Source of the DNA: Botryosphaeria dothidea
Taxonomy: Eukaryota; Ascomycota; Dothideomycetes; Botryosphaeriales; Botryosphaeriaceae
Length of the DNA stretch: 12,002 bases
NCBI GenBank assembly: GCA_011503125.2
Contig: WWBZ02000068.1
Coordinates: forward strand, 1-12,002
Reading direction: 5' to 3'
Numbering within the stretch: position 1 is the first letter of the stretch; every line of letters begins with the position of its first letter. The translations under genes were made by a program, and so were the position numbers. The notes under the pieces were generated by a model that made no database searches, was not told the DNA's origin, and was given only the letters and a program-made list of their open reading frames with translations. Below are positions 1 through 9,700 of this stretch, in pieces.

Positions 1-918
1 CCTCTGACGCCTCCCAAGAGTCTGCACCCGCTCTCCTACCGAACGTGTCGAATGGCGAGAACTTGTCCAAGCGGGAAGTTCTCAACCGCGACACGCTTCT
101 CCTTCTCATAACTTTCCTCATCTTTCAGTTTGCCAATATTTCCTACAACTCGCTCTATCCAATCTTCGCTCAAGCTCCTCCACCACCGGCCGGAGCCTAA
201 GCACAGAGGAGATTGGTGTTCGGCTAGCTTTCGCAGGCGCTATTACCATTCTGTTCCAAATCGGGATCTACGGCAAGCTACGGGAAAAGATGGGAAACAA
301 GACAACCTATAGAGTCAGCCTGGCTGCTTTCGTGGTTGCCTTTTGCTCATGCCCTGGGTTGGCTACAAAGATGGTGGAAACACGGGTGCGAGCCTCGGCC
401 ACGGCAAGGTCATCATGTGGATCGAGCTGGGTTTCGTGCTTATTGTCAAGACTGTGGCTTCCGTTGGCGGTTTGACCTCAGCTTTGCTCTTGGTAAGCAA
501 CCCCTTTCTCCCGTTCCTGAAAGACAGATATATCGGTACGAACCAACAGCCAATTAACATCTGTTTGTCGCAGATCACTAACTCCGCGCCCGATCATGCC
601 GTCCTTGGCACACTCAATGGCTTAGCTCAGACCCTTTCCGCAGGTGGCCGTGCGGTCGGACCTTTCGTATCAGGTAGCCTGTTCTCTGCCGCAACCGGAT
701 CAGGCCAAAGGGCGAGGCGATGGCTTTTGGCGTCTTCGGCGGCGTCACCTTTGTTGGGTTCCTACTCAGCTTCGGCATTCGGGGCGCAAGTCCTTGAATC
801 GGAAGGCTGGGATGAAGAAGAGGGTAGTGAGGCAGACGAGGATGCGGATGACGAAGACGAAGACGGAGAGCAAGACTCAAATCTGAGTGAGAGGACAGAG
901 CTTCTGCGTAGAAAGTGA
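1..918 (+). CDS. MFS transporter, DHA1/YCR023C-like, C-terminal part (5' end outside window, frame broken by indels)
   Basis: This is the C-terminal portion of a 12-TM major facilitator, probably a proton-driven drug or metal/organic-ion exporter of the fungal YCR023C/ZIFL-like group. Substrate and membrane are unknown. Reading starts in frame at base 3 with a polar loop, then a helix ending in NISYNSLYPIF. LSTEEIG follows at about 197-217, then a helix and the loop YGKLREKMGNK. The most diagnostic block is NSAPDHAVLGTLNGLAQT with GGRAVGPFVSG (about 580-675), typical of the helix 10-11 region of this family. The last helix is followed by an acidic Asp/Glu-rich tail and the end RTELLRRK, stop TGA 916-918. 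One intron at 493-573 (GTAAGC..CAG, 81 nt) is in frame and can be mistaken for coding sequence. The frame changes at about 176-187, 341-344, about 696 and about 793; every change looks like one missing or extra base. Family call is firm at MFS level, weaker at subfamily level. Confidence 0.8.
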
Positions 919-1490
919 GGACGCGCTTCATAATATTTTTTTACCCCTTCCAGAGAACCGCATACGGCGGTATTCTTGCATCAGGGTGGTTTACCATTCT
1001 AGCGAGGCGTTTTGTTCTCAGGCTATTGATAGACCGGCACGAACACACGTTGTAGAAGATGGTGTGGACGTTCAAAAAGATGATTGTATTGGGAACATGA
1101 TAAGGGTGGCTGTTTGAATTACTTGTAACAAGCTTCGGTCGACACGATTGATGACTTTTGTGTAGATAGTTCGTCCTCGCTCATGGCTGTTATGGTCCGC
1201 TCATGAAGTTGCCCGTTACCTCCAGACAACTGCCCCGGCTCTACATGCAACTTTCCTCGATATTCTCCACCCTGATCGCGCACCAGACTCATCCAACTGG
1301 ACAATACAACTCTACTTCCCGCGTCACGTGTGAGATTTTTTCGATCATCCAATTGCAAGAGCGGAAGAACCGGGGTGCCGCGGAGGGCCCCTGCGCGGGA
1401 AGCTGTTCCACTCGACGTCATCCCATGACTCCGAAGGAACTTCTTCCTCCATCCTATCTTTAATCACGTTCAACAACCACACAATCCAAG
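919..1490 (+). promoter_or_regulatory. Intergenic region: MFS 3' flank and FMP46-like promoter
   Basis: No credible gene is seen here; the short ORFs on both strands lack family features. The distal half would hold the 3' UTR of the upstream MFS gene. The half nearer 1491 is the likely promoter. It contains a CACGTG E-box at 1325-1330, a CCAAT box at 1349-1353 (a HAP-complex type site, fitting for a putative mitochondrial protein), a CGACGTCA CRE-like site at 1413-1420 and TGACTC at 1426-1431. All are short motifs that could occur by chance. Confidence 0.35.
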
Positions 1491-2115
1491 ATGTTCCCAA
1501 CGCTCAACAGGATGGGCCTCTTTGGCAAGCTCTTCGGCGAGGTAAGTTCAACACACTTCACGCGCAATTGCGTTTTTGGTGCGCCGTGAAACTGACTGGA
1601 GCTTGCAATCCAGGCCGGCGTCAAGGACGTCGTCACCCTCTTCCACGAACCCGCGTCCGCATCATCCGTCCGCGTTCTCAACCTCCTCAAGCAGGCTCAG
1701 GCCAATGCTTCGACCACCACCACCATCGACCAGGCGTCCAGCACCGATCAGCCCAAGGCCGAGCACAACCAGTTCGAGCTCGACGTGCAGGAGCAGGCGC
1801 CCACGAGCGATCAGGTCCAGATCATCCTAGAGTATTTGGGTGCAGGTAGCGCAGGAAAGGTTGTGGAGGGCGCATCGAGCGAGGAGGAGGCAGTCAAGAA
1901 GTTCAAGCTGAATGCGAATAGCTTTGTCAAGCCTTTGGTACGTTGCTGCCCGGCGGGTCCAATCTCTGAGCTGTCGGATTGTATCTGCTTTGTCCAGATC
2001 AAAGTACAGATTGCTGACTATATTACAGGTTGTAGACTGGAACGCGGGCAAGGCTGTTGTCGGCGACAACCAGTCGGAGATCCTGCGTCTGCTGGAGAAG
2101 TCGCGCTCATCGTAG
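1491..2115 (+). CDS. FMP46: FMP46/DUF1687 family thioredoxin-fold protein, putative mitochondrial
   Basis: Three exons (1491-1541, 1614-1937, 2029-2115) encode 153 aa, close to the usual 130-160 aa of the family. The introns are GTAAGT..CAG (72 nt) and GTACGT..CAG (91 nt), both phase 0; GCTGAC precedes the second acceptor. The N-terminus MFPTLNRMGLFGKLFGE is basic and hydrophobic, consistent with but not proof of mitochondrial import. Next comes a strand-helix start, VTLFHEPASASSVRVLNLLKQ, the thioredoxin-like first beta-alpha unit. A low-complexity Thr/Ser linker follows, and the C-terminus holds VVDWNAGKAVVGDNQSEILRL, which is the family signature. Yeast Fmp46 is annotated as a putative mitochondrial redox protein; its chemistry is unproven. 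The predicted protein contains no cysteine. No indel errors are visible. Only 31 nt separate its stop from the next start codon. The ATG is the first in good context (AAGATGTTC) after a pyrimidine-rich leader. Confidence 0.82.
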
Positions 2116-2146
2116 TCAGCAAAATACTATACGGCGAACACCACCG

Positions 2147-3699
2147 ATGTCGAATTCGGCTCCGTTGCCCGCGGTCAAGGGTCTGAAGAATTCCGACCCG
2201 GCGTTCGCATTGGCCGGCAATGGCGAAGGCGTCGTCGAATATACCGAGGAGGAAGAGAAGGCCGTTCTTCGCAAGATTGACTTGAACATTCTGCCTCTGC
2301 TTTGCTGGGTGTATATGATACAGTTCGCGGACAAGTCCTCGCTCAACTATGCTTCGTTGATGGGCATTCGAGAGGATGCGAACCTCGATCCAAACTCCCA
2401 GCAATACAGCTGGATTTCCAGCATATTTTATGCCGGCTACATCCTCTGGGAGTGAGTGTCGTATTCCCCGACGCTGCAGTGAACGGTGATTAACCCCTTT
2501 TGTCCAGGTTTCCCACAACTTACCTCCTCCGCCGCCTGCCAATCGGGAAATACACCACCGCCAACATCATCCTGTGGGGCATTGTCCTGACTTGCCACGC
2601 CGCCTCCCGCAGCTATGCATCACTCATGGTCGTGCGCTTCTTCCTCGGCGCCTTCGAGGCGACCATCACGCCCGCCTTCGTCCTCTTCACCTCCATCTGG
2701 TACCGCAAGAACGAGCAAGCCCAACGCATGGGCTACTGGCTCAGCTGCAACGGCATCGCGCTCCTGATCATGGGCCCGATCGCGTACGGCCTCTCGGGCG
2801 TCGAGAACGCCGCGCTGCCGGCCTGGGAGATCCTCTTCCTGATGCTCGGGCTGCTGACTATCGTGACGGGCGCCGTCGCGCTCGGCACGATGCCCGACAA
2901 CCAGACGAACGCGCGCTTTCTGACGCTGCCCGAGAAGAAGATCGCGGTGGACCGGCTGCGCGGCAACCACCAGGGCATCGGCGACCGCGTGTGGAAGTGG
3001 GCGCAGTTCCGCGAGGCGCTGCGCGACGGGCGCACGTGGCTGTACGTGCTGTTCTCGCTGCTGATGAACATCCCCAACGGCGGCATCACCACCTTCGGCT
3101 CCATCGTGATCAAGTCGTTCGGCGTCGGCGACCGGCTGGCGCTGCTGCTCAACATGCCGATGGGCGCCGTCGACATCGCGGCGAAGCTGCTCTTCCCGTG
3201 GGTCTCGGACAGGCTGCTGGATCGCTCGGGGCCGGCGTTCGTCGCGATGCTGTTCCCCATGGTCGGCGGCATCATGATGATCGTGATACCGCTGCAGTAC
3301 AAGGCCGCGCTGCTGGTCGGGTACTACCTGATCGGGGCGGCCGGGTCGGCGTGGTGCCTGGTGATGACGATGATCTCGAACAACACGCTCGGCTTCACGA
3401 AGAAAGCCACCGTCAACGGCCTGCAGATCCTGGCGTACGCGGCGGGCAACTGGATCGGGCCGCAGACGTTCCGCAGCAACGACGCGCCGGACTACTACTA
3501 CGGCAAGCTGATGGTGGCCATCATGTACGGGCTGGCGGCGCTGACGGTGCTGGCGATTCGGTTTGTTAATGTGAGGGAGAACCGGAGGAGGGATAGGCGC
3601 GCGGCGGAGCAGGGGAGCAGCCGTCGGAGCATATTGCTGGGAATGAGTTTTGCGGATCTGACGGACTTCCAGCAGAGCAACTTCCGGTACGTCATCTAA
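2147..3699 (+). CDS. Allantoate permease-type MFS transporter (Dal5/anion:cation symporter family)
   Basis: Two exons (2147-2451 and 2508-3699, intron 56 nt, GTGAGT..CAG) encode 498 aa, a normal length. This is a plasma-membrane proton symporter of the ACS family, whose characterised fungal members carry allantoate/ureidosuccinate (Dal5), nicotinate (Tna1), biotin (Vht1) or pantothenate (Fen2). Substrate cannot be told from sequence. The N-terminal signature RKIDLNILPLL (residues about 42-52) is followed by DKSSLNYA (62-69). The split codon Glu joins ILW-E-FPTTYLL. The helix 4 region RFFLGAFEATITPAF and the loop IWYRKNEQAQRM follow. GNWIGPQTFRSNDAP in the second half and the terminal DLTDFQQSNFRYVI are also hallmarks of the family. 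The frame is fully intact. Most of exon 2 is strongly GC-rich at third positions, which produces long shadow ORFs. The next in-frame Met lies inside TM1, so 2147 is the best start. Confidence 0.93.
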
Positions 3700-4062
3700 G
3701 GGTTCGGGATCGATTCAAGAATTGGGCAGATCATGAGATTGGGTGGATATGCAGTTGAATAGTCATTGTATCATGGGTTGAGCGCCGTAACTTCGATTAA
3801 ATATTATTATAGGGCTGTGGAAATCGTTCAATGTACTGATCACCGCAACAAATGGCCGACACAATGATCTTTTGGAAAGACTATGGCTTCATGAACTTTA
3901 AAGCCCACAGTCTCGAGACATGTCATTTTGAGTTTAAGGCATGAAACCATTGCAGCAAAAAGACGAAGACAAAAAGAGATGAACGTAGAATGCCACTCGG
4001 CGGGAACTTGTATGACTTGCACAATGTAATATATTGAAATTCAAACCGTTTGGCTTCTTTGC
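3700..4062. other. Convergent intergenic region, 3' UTRs of permease and monooxygenase
   Basis: The region lies between two genes whose 3' ends face each other. It is more AT-rich than the flanking coding sequence, with stretches such as ATTAAATATTATTATA at about 3797-3812 and TGTAATATATTGAAAT at about 4025-4040 that could act as poly(A) efficiency elements. No gene, repeat or RNA structure is recognised; the 60-codon minus-strand ORF has no family features. Confidence 0.5.
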
Positions 4063-6187
4063 TCACGTATGCATAAACATCCTAATGTCGTCGTCTGAAA
4101 ACACAGGCTGGACGTCCTTATCATCCAAAAGACCCAAATACCACGTGATATCCCTCCCGTCCATCTCCCTCGCCGCAAACCCATTGCCGAGGTAATAAAC
4201 CGGTTGCGGTCCGTATACTGTCAGCTCATAATCCTCCCACCTCGGAGCCTTCATGTTCTCGAAGAAGTGCGTGCGCGACCCCGGCCACATCATGACCTCG
4301 CCGTCGACGGTGCCCTGCTTGAACCACGACCGACACGGCGACGTCCATTGCGGTGCGCGGCAGGAAGGTGCGCCTGTGCTCGGCGAAGTCGGCGACCGCT
4401 TGTTCGGTGGGCGCGAAGGAGGCGAGGTGCTCCATTGACATCTTCTCGAGCATCCTGCATGAAGTGTCTCGAGAGGACCTCGGTGATGGGCAGGAAGCTG
4501 CCGTGGCCGTAGGGGCCGAAGGGGCCGTTGAAGACTGGGGACGTCAGCACACGCACCTTCATCAGAGACTAGACGCGCAAACACACTCAAGTAGTTCGGG
4601 AAGTGAGGCACGGAGATGGACAAGTAGGTGCTGGGGATGTGCGTCCACTCCTCGCTGAGGCTGCGGCCACCCCGGCCAATCGTCGGGTACCTTGGCCTCC
4701 AGGACACGTCGAAGCCTGTCGCGCAGACAATGACGTCAAACTCGTGCTCCACTCCGTCGGCCGTTCTGATGCCTTTCTCGGTGATCTCTTCGATGGACTG
4801 AGACACGACTGTGACGTTTTCTTCGCAGAGAGCCTCGAGGTAGCCGTTTCCGGGAGTGGGTCGGCGGCATCCGACGGCGAAGTTGGTGGGGACGATGATG
4901 TCGGCGATCTCTGGCTTTGCTGCCAGTTTGCGCCTCATCTCTTTCTCGGCGAACTGCAGCAGAATGATTAGTATGTAGATGGGTGGAATGTGACTGCGCA
5001 AACCTACCGCCCTGGCGTCGGCCTGCTCCTTGGAACCGTTGATGATGAACTTGAAGCGAGAGTTCAACTCCGACTCGATCGTTTTCCTGTAGGTCAAATA
5101 CTTCTTGGGGTCGTTCGGAGCACCTCCTTCTGCTCCTCAGTATCTGGATTCACGGCCGCAAGTCAGTGATGCAAGAGGCCAGAACTCTGCAGTCGGCTTA
5201 CAGTTGAAGTTTGCGCCGTCCTTGCCGGCATACCTCTGGCCAAAACCGGCAGTGACCCATGATGTGCTGCGGATGAAGCACGACAGTGAGTTCACAACTG
5301 ACACATGTCAGCCAAGTCGTAGAGAGCGTCAAGTCAAAGAGCCTACCTGGTTGGATGTTGGGCACAATCTGCACAGCAGACGATCCGCCGCCGATAACCG
5401 CAACACGCCTACCCGACAGATCAATCCTATCATCCCAAGCCGCGCTGTGCAGCATGGCACCCTTGAACGTCTCCCTGCCCTTGATGGCCGGCCACTTCCA
5501 CTTGCTAAATGGAGCAACATTAGCGAGGGGCTCTTTCGCCGTAGAGCGGATGAAGAACTGACTTCAAAACACCACTGGCGTTGACAAGCATATGCGCCTT
5601 GTCCTCAATCACGTCGGCCGGATCGTCGCGCCGCTGGACCTTGACGTGCCACTGCTGATCCTCCTCGCTCCAGGCGGCACCGACCACGCGGTGACTGAGG
5701 CGCACATACTTCAAGAGGCCGTGGTCGGCCGCCACTTTCTTGAAGTACGCCAGAATCTCGGGCGCCCTCGAGTAACTGCATCGGAATTCAGCAACCAAGC
5801 ACGCACATCCTCAGACGGCAGAACTCACTACGACGACCACTCCGGCGACGGCGCCCATGAGTACTGGTACAGCACCGAGGGGATGTCGCACGCGCAGCCG
5901 GGGTACTTGTTTCTCGAACAGGTGCCGCCGATCTCCGGGTTCTTCTCGTAGCACACGAGCTCGACGTCGAGCGGGCTGATGTCGACGTCGTGGGCGAAGT
6001 TGAGCGCGCTGGCGCCGGCGCCGATCACGATGACGCGGAGCTTGCGGCCCACGCGGTTCGGCTGCTCGAGCACGCTGTATGCTGACGAGGAGGCGTCGCT
6101 GTGCTTGGTGCCGTTGGCCGGGCCCGCGTCGGGGATTTTCGCCGCGATGGGCTCGGGCGGGATCTCCTCGACGGCGATGGGCGACAT
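4063..6187 (-). CDS. FAD/NADPH-dependent Baeyer-Villiger-type monooxygenase (StcW/AflW-like), frame broken by indels
   Basis: This is a class B flavin monooxygenase that inserts oxygen next to a carbonyl; relatives include sterigmatocystin enzyme StcW. Seven exons on the minus strand: 6187-5829, 5775-5563, 5504-5347, 5297-5202, 5143-5008, 4953-4587, 4534-4063. The six introns are 49-58 nt, all GT..AG. Motifs in order: FAD Rossmann GAGASA (about 56-61), a degraded GGTW..NKYPG block (87-96), the Baeyer-Villiger fingerprint FKGAMLHSAAWD (204-215, FxGxxxHxxxW[P/D]), NADPH Rossmann GGGSSA (229-234), RSTSWVTAGFG, CATGFD (398-403) and FNGPFGPYGHGSF. Frame is lost by one missing base near 5117 and extra bases near 4454 and 4348. 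Allowing for these gives 599 aa, normal for the family. The start at 6187 (MSPIAVEE) is chosen because it is close to the FAD motif; an in-frame ATG at 6265 is possible. It is divergent from the oxoprolinase. No polyketide synthase is seen nearby, so a mycotoxin role is not supported. Confidence 0.9.
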
Positions 6188-6759
6188 GGGGGGTGGGCGA
6201 GGTGGAGTTGCGGGAGGTGGACAAAGGTGCTCGAGAGCTCCGATGCTGCTGGATGCGCTCCGCATCAAGGGGCTTTTTACGTCCTCCTCTGGCCATCTCG
6301 ATCCGGCAATAGAGCGGCCTGCTCGACGGTTGGTGTAGCATCTCCCCGCAGGGCGTGGTGGTGGTTGCCTCCACCATGTGGAGCTCCAGGAGGGCGAGGT
6401 GTTGGAGGCGTCGAGGCTCGGCCCGGCCTCGAAGATGCCGAGTCCACCAACATCTAGCCTGAGAGCCCACACGCTACCCCGCAGCGTGCAGCAGCACGGC
6501 TGGGCTCCCCGATCTGATGGACCCGATGGCAACAGTAATGCGAATATGCGCAGTGTTGGTGCGATGCGGAGCATATAGCATGGTTGGAGCATATCGTCGA
6601 CTTTGATAGCTGTCTGCTTTCGTGGTTTTTTTTTTTTTTTTTGGCATTTTCCCCGACGAGATTGAGCGCGCGGTACACCCCAAGTGCATGTCTGTTGAAT
6701 GAGTGCGGTGTTAAAAAGAGCTGCGAGGATACTGGTCTGTGCACAAGACACCCAGCATC
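6188..6759. promoter_or_regulatory. Divergent promoter region between monooxygenase and oxoprolinase
   Basis: These 572 nt separate two divergently transcribed start codons and must carry both promoters. It contains a run of 17 T at 6626-6642 and one GATA-type motif, TGATAG, at 6604-6609. The monooxygenase frame stays open upstream of its chosen start as far as 6751, but that stretch is low in complexity and has no family similarity I recognise. No TATA box is convincing. Confidence 0.5.
6626..6642. repeat. Poly(dA:dT) tract, 17 nt
   Basis: An uninterrupted run of 17 T on the plus strand lies 118 nt before the oxoprolinase ATG. Tracts of this kind disfavour nucleosomes and often mark fungal promoters. 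It is also the longest homopolymer in the window, so its exact length is uncertain if the sequence carries homopolymer errors. Confidence 0.85.
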
Positions 6760-9700
6760 ATGCCTTCGCCAGAAACACCCAAGAGACTCCGGATCTCTAT
6801 TGGTACGTGAATTGCGTCTCCGGAAAAGAGAATTGTATGAGATCTGACATCCTGCTTCTTCAAGATCGCGGTGGCACCTTCACGGATTGCGTTGCTTCTG
6901 TTCCGGGAAGGAAGACATCGTCATCAAGCTGCTCTCGGTCGATCCTGAAAACTACAAGGTATGCTCCCTCCGAAGCTATCAGAAGAGTGTTGGAGATCGC
7001 AACGGGGAAGAAGTTCCCGAAGGGCAAGAAGATCTCGCTGGCGGATGTTGGTAAGTCTGACCGTGTGTTTGCGATGTTGAGGACTGAAGGTTAATGATCT
7101 GCAGAATCTATCAAAATGGGTACCACCGTCGCGACAAATGCGCTGTTAGAACGGAATGGTGAACCTACGGTTTTTCTGTGTATCAGAAGGACTGAAAGAC
7201 TTGCTACATATTGGCAACCAGTCTCGTCCCCGGTTATTTGACCTCGCCATCAACAGACCTGGCGTCCTGTATTCCGAAGTCATCGAAGTTGCCGAGAGAG
7301 TGACTCTTGAAGACTGGACAGAACGTAACGACAGCGCTCGCGTTGACTCTACCGGACTTATCAAGGGAGTAACCGGAGAGTGGGTCAGAGTACTAAAGCC
7401 TTTGGGTGAGAAGCTTTCCACGTGACTAAGCTTGATGTTGACACTGACTGCCGTAGACTCTTCCAAATAAAGAAAGACTTGCAGGCAGCATATGAGCAGG
7501 GGCTATCGATCCGTAGCAGTGTGCCTTATGCACTCTTACACCTTCCCTGACCACGAAAAAGTGATTGGCGAGATTGCAGCGGAGATTGGGTTCACGCAGA
7601 TTTCGCTCTCATCCGTTGCTGCACCTTCCATCAAGATCGTGCCGAGAGGCCACGCAGCCGTCCGCAGATGCTTACTTGACGCCTGAAATCAAGAAGTACA
7701 TCGATGGTTTCGTGTCCGGATTCGAGGACCTGGAGAACTGCGATTGCCGCTGCGAGTTTATGCAAAGCGACGGAGGATTGGTGGAGTTCAAGAGGTACGG
7801 CCAGGGCCATCGAAATGGGACTAAAAGCTGATGGAAGGAAAATAGGTTATCGGGCCTCCGCGCGGTCCTTTCCGGCCCCGCTGGGGGTGTTGTGGGATAC
7901 GCCAGGACTTGCTACGATGAGAGCAACGGCACACCTCTCATCGGATTTGACATGGGTGGAACCAGCACTGACGTCTCGAGATACGCCGGCCAGCTGGAGC
8001 ACGTCTTTGAAACCACAACAGCAGGTGTCATAATATCCACCCCGCAGCTGGACATCAACACGGTTGCTGCAGGAGGTGGAAGCGTTCTATCCTGGAGGAA
8101 CGGCCTTTTCAACGTCGGCCCTGAAAGCGCCAGCAGTCATCCGGGACCGGCATGCTACAGGAAAGGCGGACCATTGACAATTACTGATGCAAATCTGGTG
8201 CTTGGAAGAATTGATCCCGGTATGAATTTTCCGATCCATATTGCAAGATTCGAGGCTGACGTAGCGTGCAGATTCATTCCTCACATTTTTGGACCTAACG
8301 CGGACGAGCCACTGGACATCTCCGCAAGCCGGAAGCTGTTTGATGAAATGACAGCAGTCATCAACAGTGAGATAGACGGCAAGCTGACCGTCGAGGAGGT
8401 TGCTGCCGGGTAAGTGTGTGTTACTGTCATGACCGACCAGTGTCTAATGTCCTCACCAGATTCCTGAGCGTAGCGAATGAGTCCATGTGCCGGCCTATCC
8501 GTATCCTGACGGAGGCCAAGGGCCACGATAGTAGTCTTCACAACCTGGCATCCTTTGGTGGCGCCGGCGGTCAGCATGCCTGCGCATTGGCAACAAACCT
8601 CGGCATCCGAAGAGTTCTGATTCACAAATACTCGTCCATTCTGTCCGCCTACGGCATGGCACTTGCCGACGTCGTCCATGAAGAGAGACAACCAGCAGCC
8701 CTGCAATATTCGGATGACTCCATTCCAACCATTGCGGATGCGCTCGAGAAGCTGTCGTCCAAGGCGGAGGACGTGCTCATTGGACAGAGCATTTCGCCCG
8801 CTCGGATCGCGACGGAGAAGTACCTCAGTCTCAGATTCCACGGCAGTGACACAGCAATCATGGTCCAGCAGAAGGAGAACGCAGACACACTCCAGGCATT
8901 CAAGGATGCACATCTCCAAGAATTCGGCTTCATACCGGAGGGCAGAGCAGTCATCGTGGACGACTTCCGGGTGCGGTCCATCGGAAAGAGCCCGATCGAC
9001 CTCTCTACAGCCGCCGCAGAGGCGCCTCCGCCAAGCGGCAAGATCGCCAGCCCATCAGTCACCACACAAAAGCCCGTCTACTTTGAAAACCGCGGCTGGA
9101 TCGAGACTCCCGTCTACCAACTCAACAGCCTCGACCAAGGCAGCAAGATCTACGGCCCGGCCCTCATCCTCGACAAGACGCAAACCATCATCGTGACGCC
9201 CAACGCCGAGGCCACGGTGCACCTCGACAAGATCGTCATCGACCTGACGTCCGGCGAGAAATCCGCGGTATCCAGCACCAAGGCCGACCCGATCCAGCTG
9301 TCCATATTCGCGCACCGCTTCATGGGGGTGGCGGAGCAGATGGGGCGGGCGCTGCAGCGCACCAGCGTCAGCACCAACATCAAGGAGCGCCTCGACTTCA
9401 GCTGCACCGTCTTCTCGCCCGACGGCGGGCTGGTCGCGAACGCGCCGCACGTGCCCGCCATGATCGGCAGCATGGCGTACGCGGTGAAGTGGCAGATCGA
9501 CCACTGAAGGGCGACCTTGCTCCCGGAGACGTCATTCTGTCCAACTCGCCCATCGCCGGCGGAACGCACCTTCCAGACTTGACGGTGATTACTCCAGTCT
9601 TCGACAGTGCCGGAAAGAACATCATCTTCTGGACCGCGTCCCGCGGCCACCACGCTGATGTGGGAGGTGTCCTGCCCGGCTCGATTGCCCCCGAACTCGC

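Noticed and set aside
1119..1463. Small ORFs on both strands between the first MFS gene and FMP46
   Set aside because: No family features; the region fits a promoter and 5' leader.
2574..3569. 331-codon ORF in another frame of the permease, plus long antisense ORFs at 2620-2970 and 2733-3302
   Set aside because: Arg/Ala/Gly-rich shadow translations caused by high GC at third positions; the permease frame has full family motifs.
3840..4022. 60-codon minus-strand ORF in the convergent intergenic region
   Set aside because: Short, no motif, in a likely 3' UTR.
4063..6187. Monooxygenase as part of a sterigmatocystin/aflatoxin-type cluster
   Set aside because: Similarity is to a broad Baeyer-Villiger family; no polyketide synthase, P450 or pathway regulator is in the window.
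5828..6751. In-frame open extension upstream of the monooxygenase start, adding up to 188 residues
   Set aside because: Low-complexity, Pro/Ser/Cys-rich sequence including a Lys run from the poly-T tract; no family similarity, and family members begin shortly before the FAD motif.
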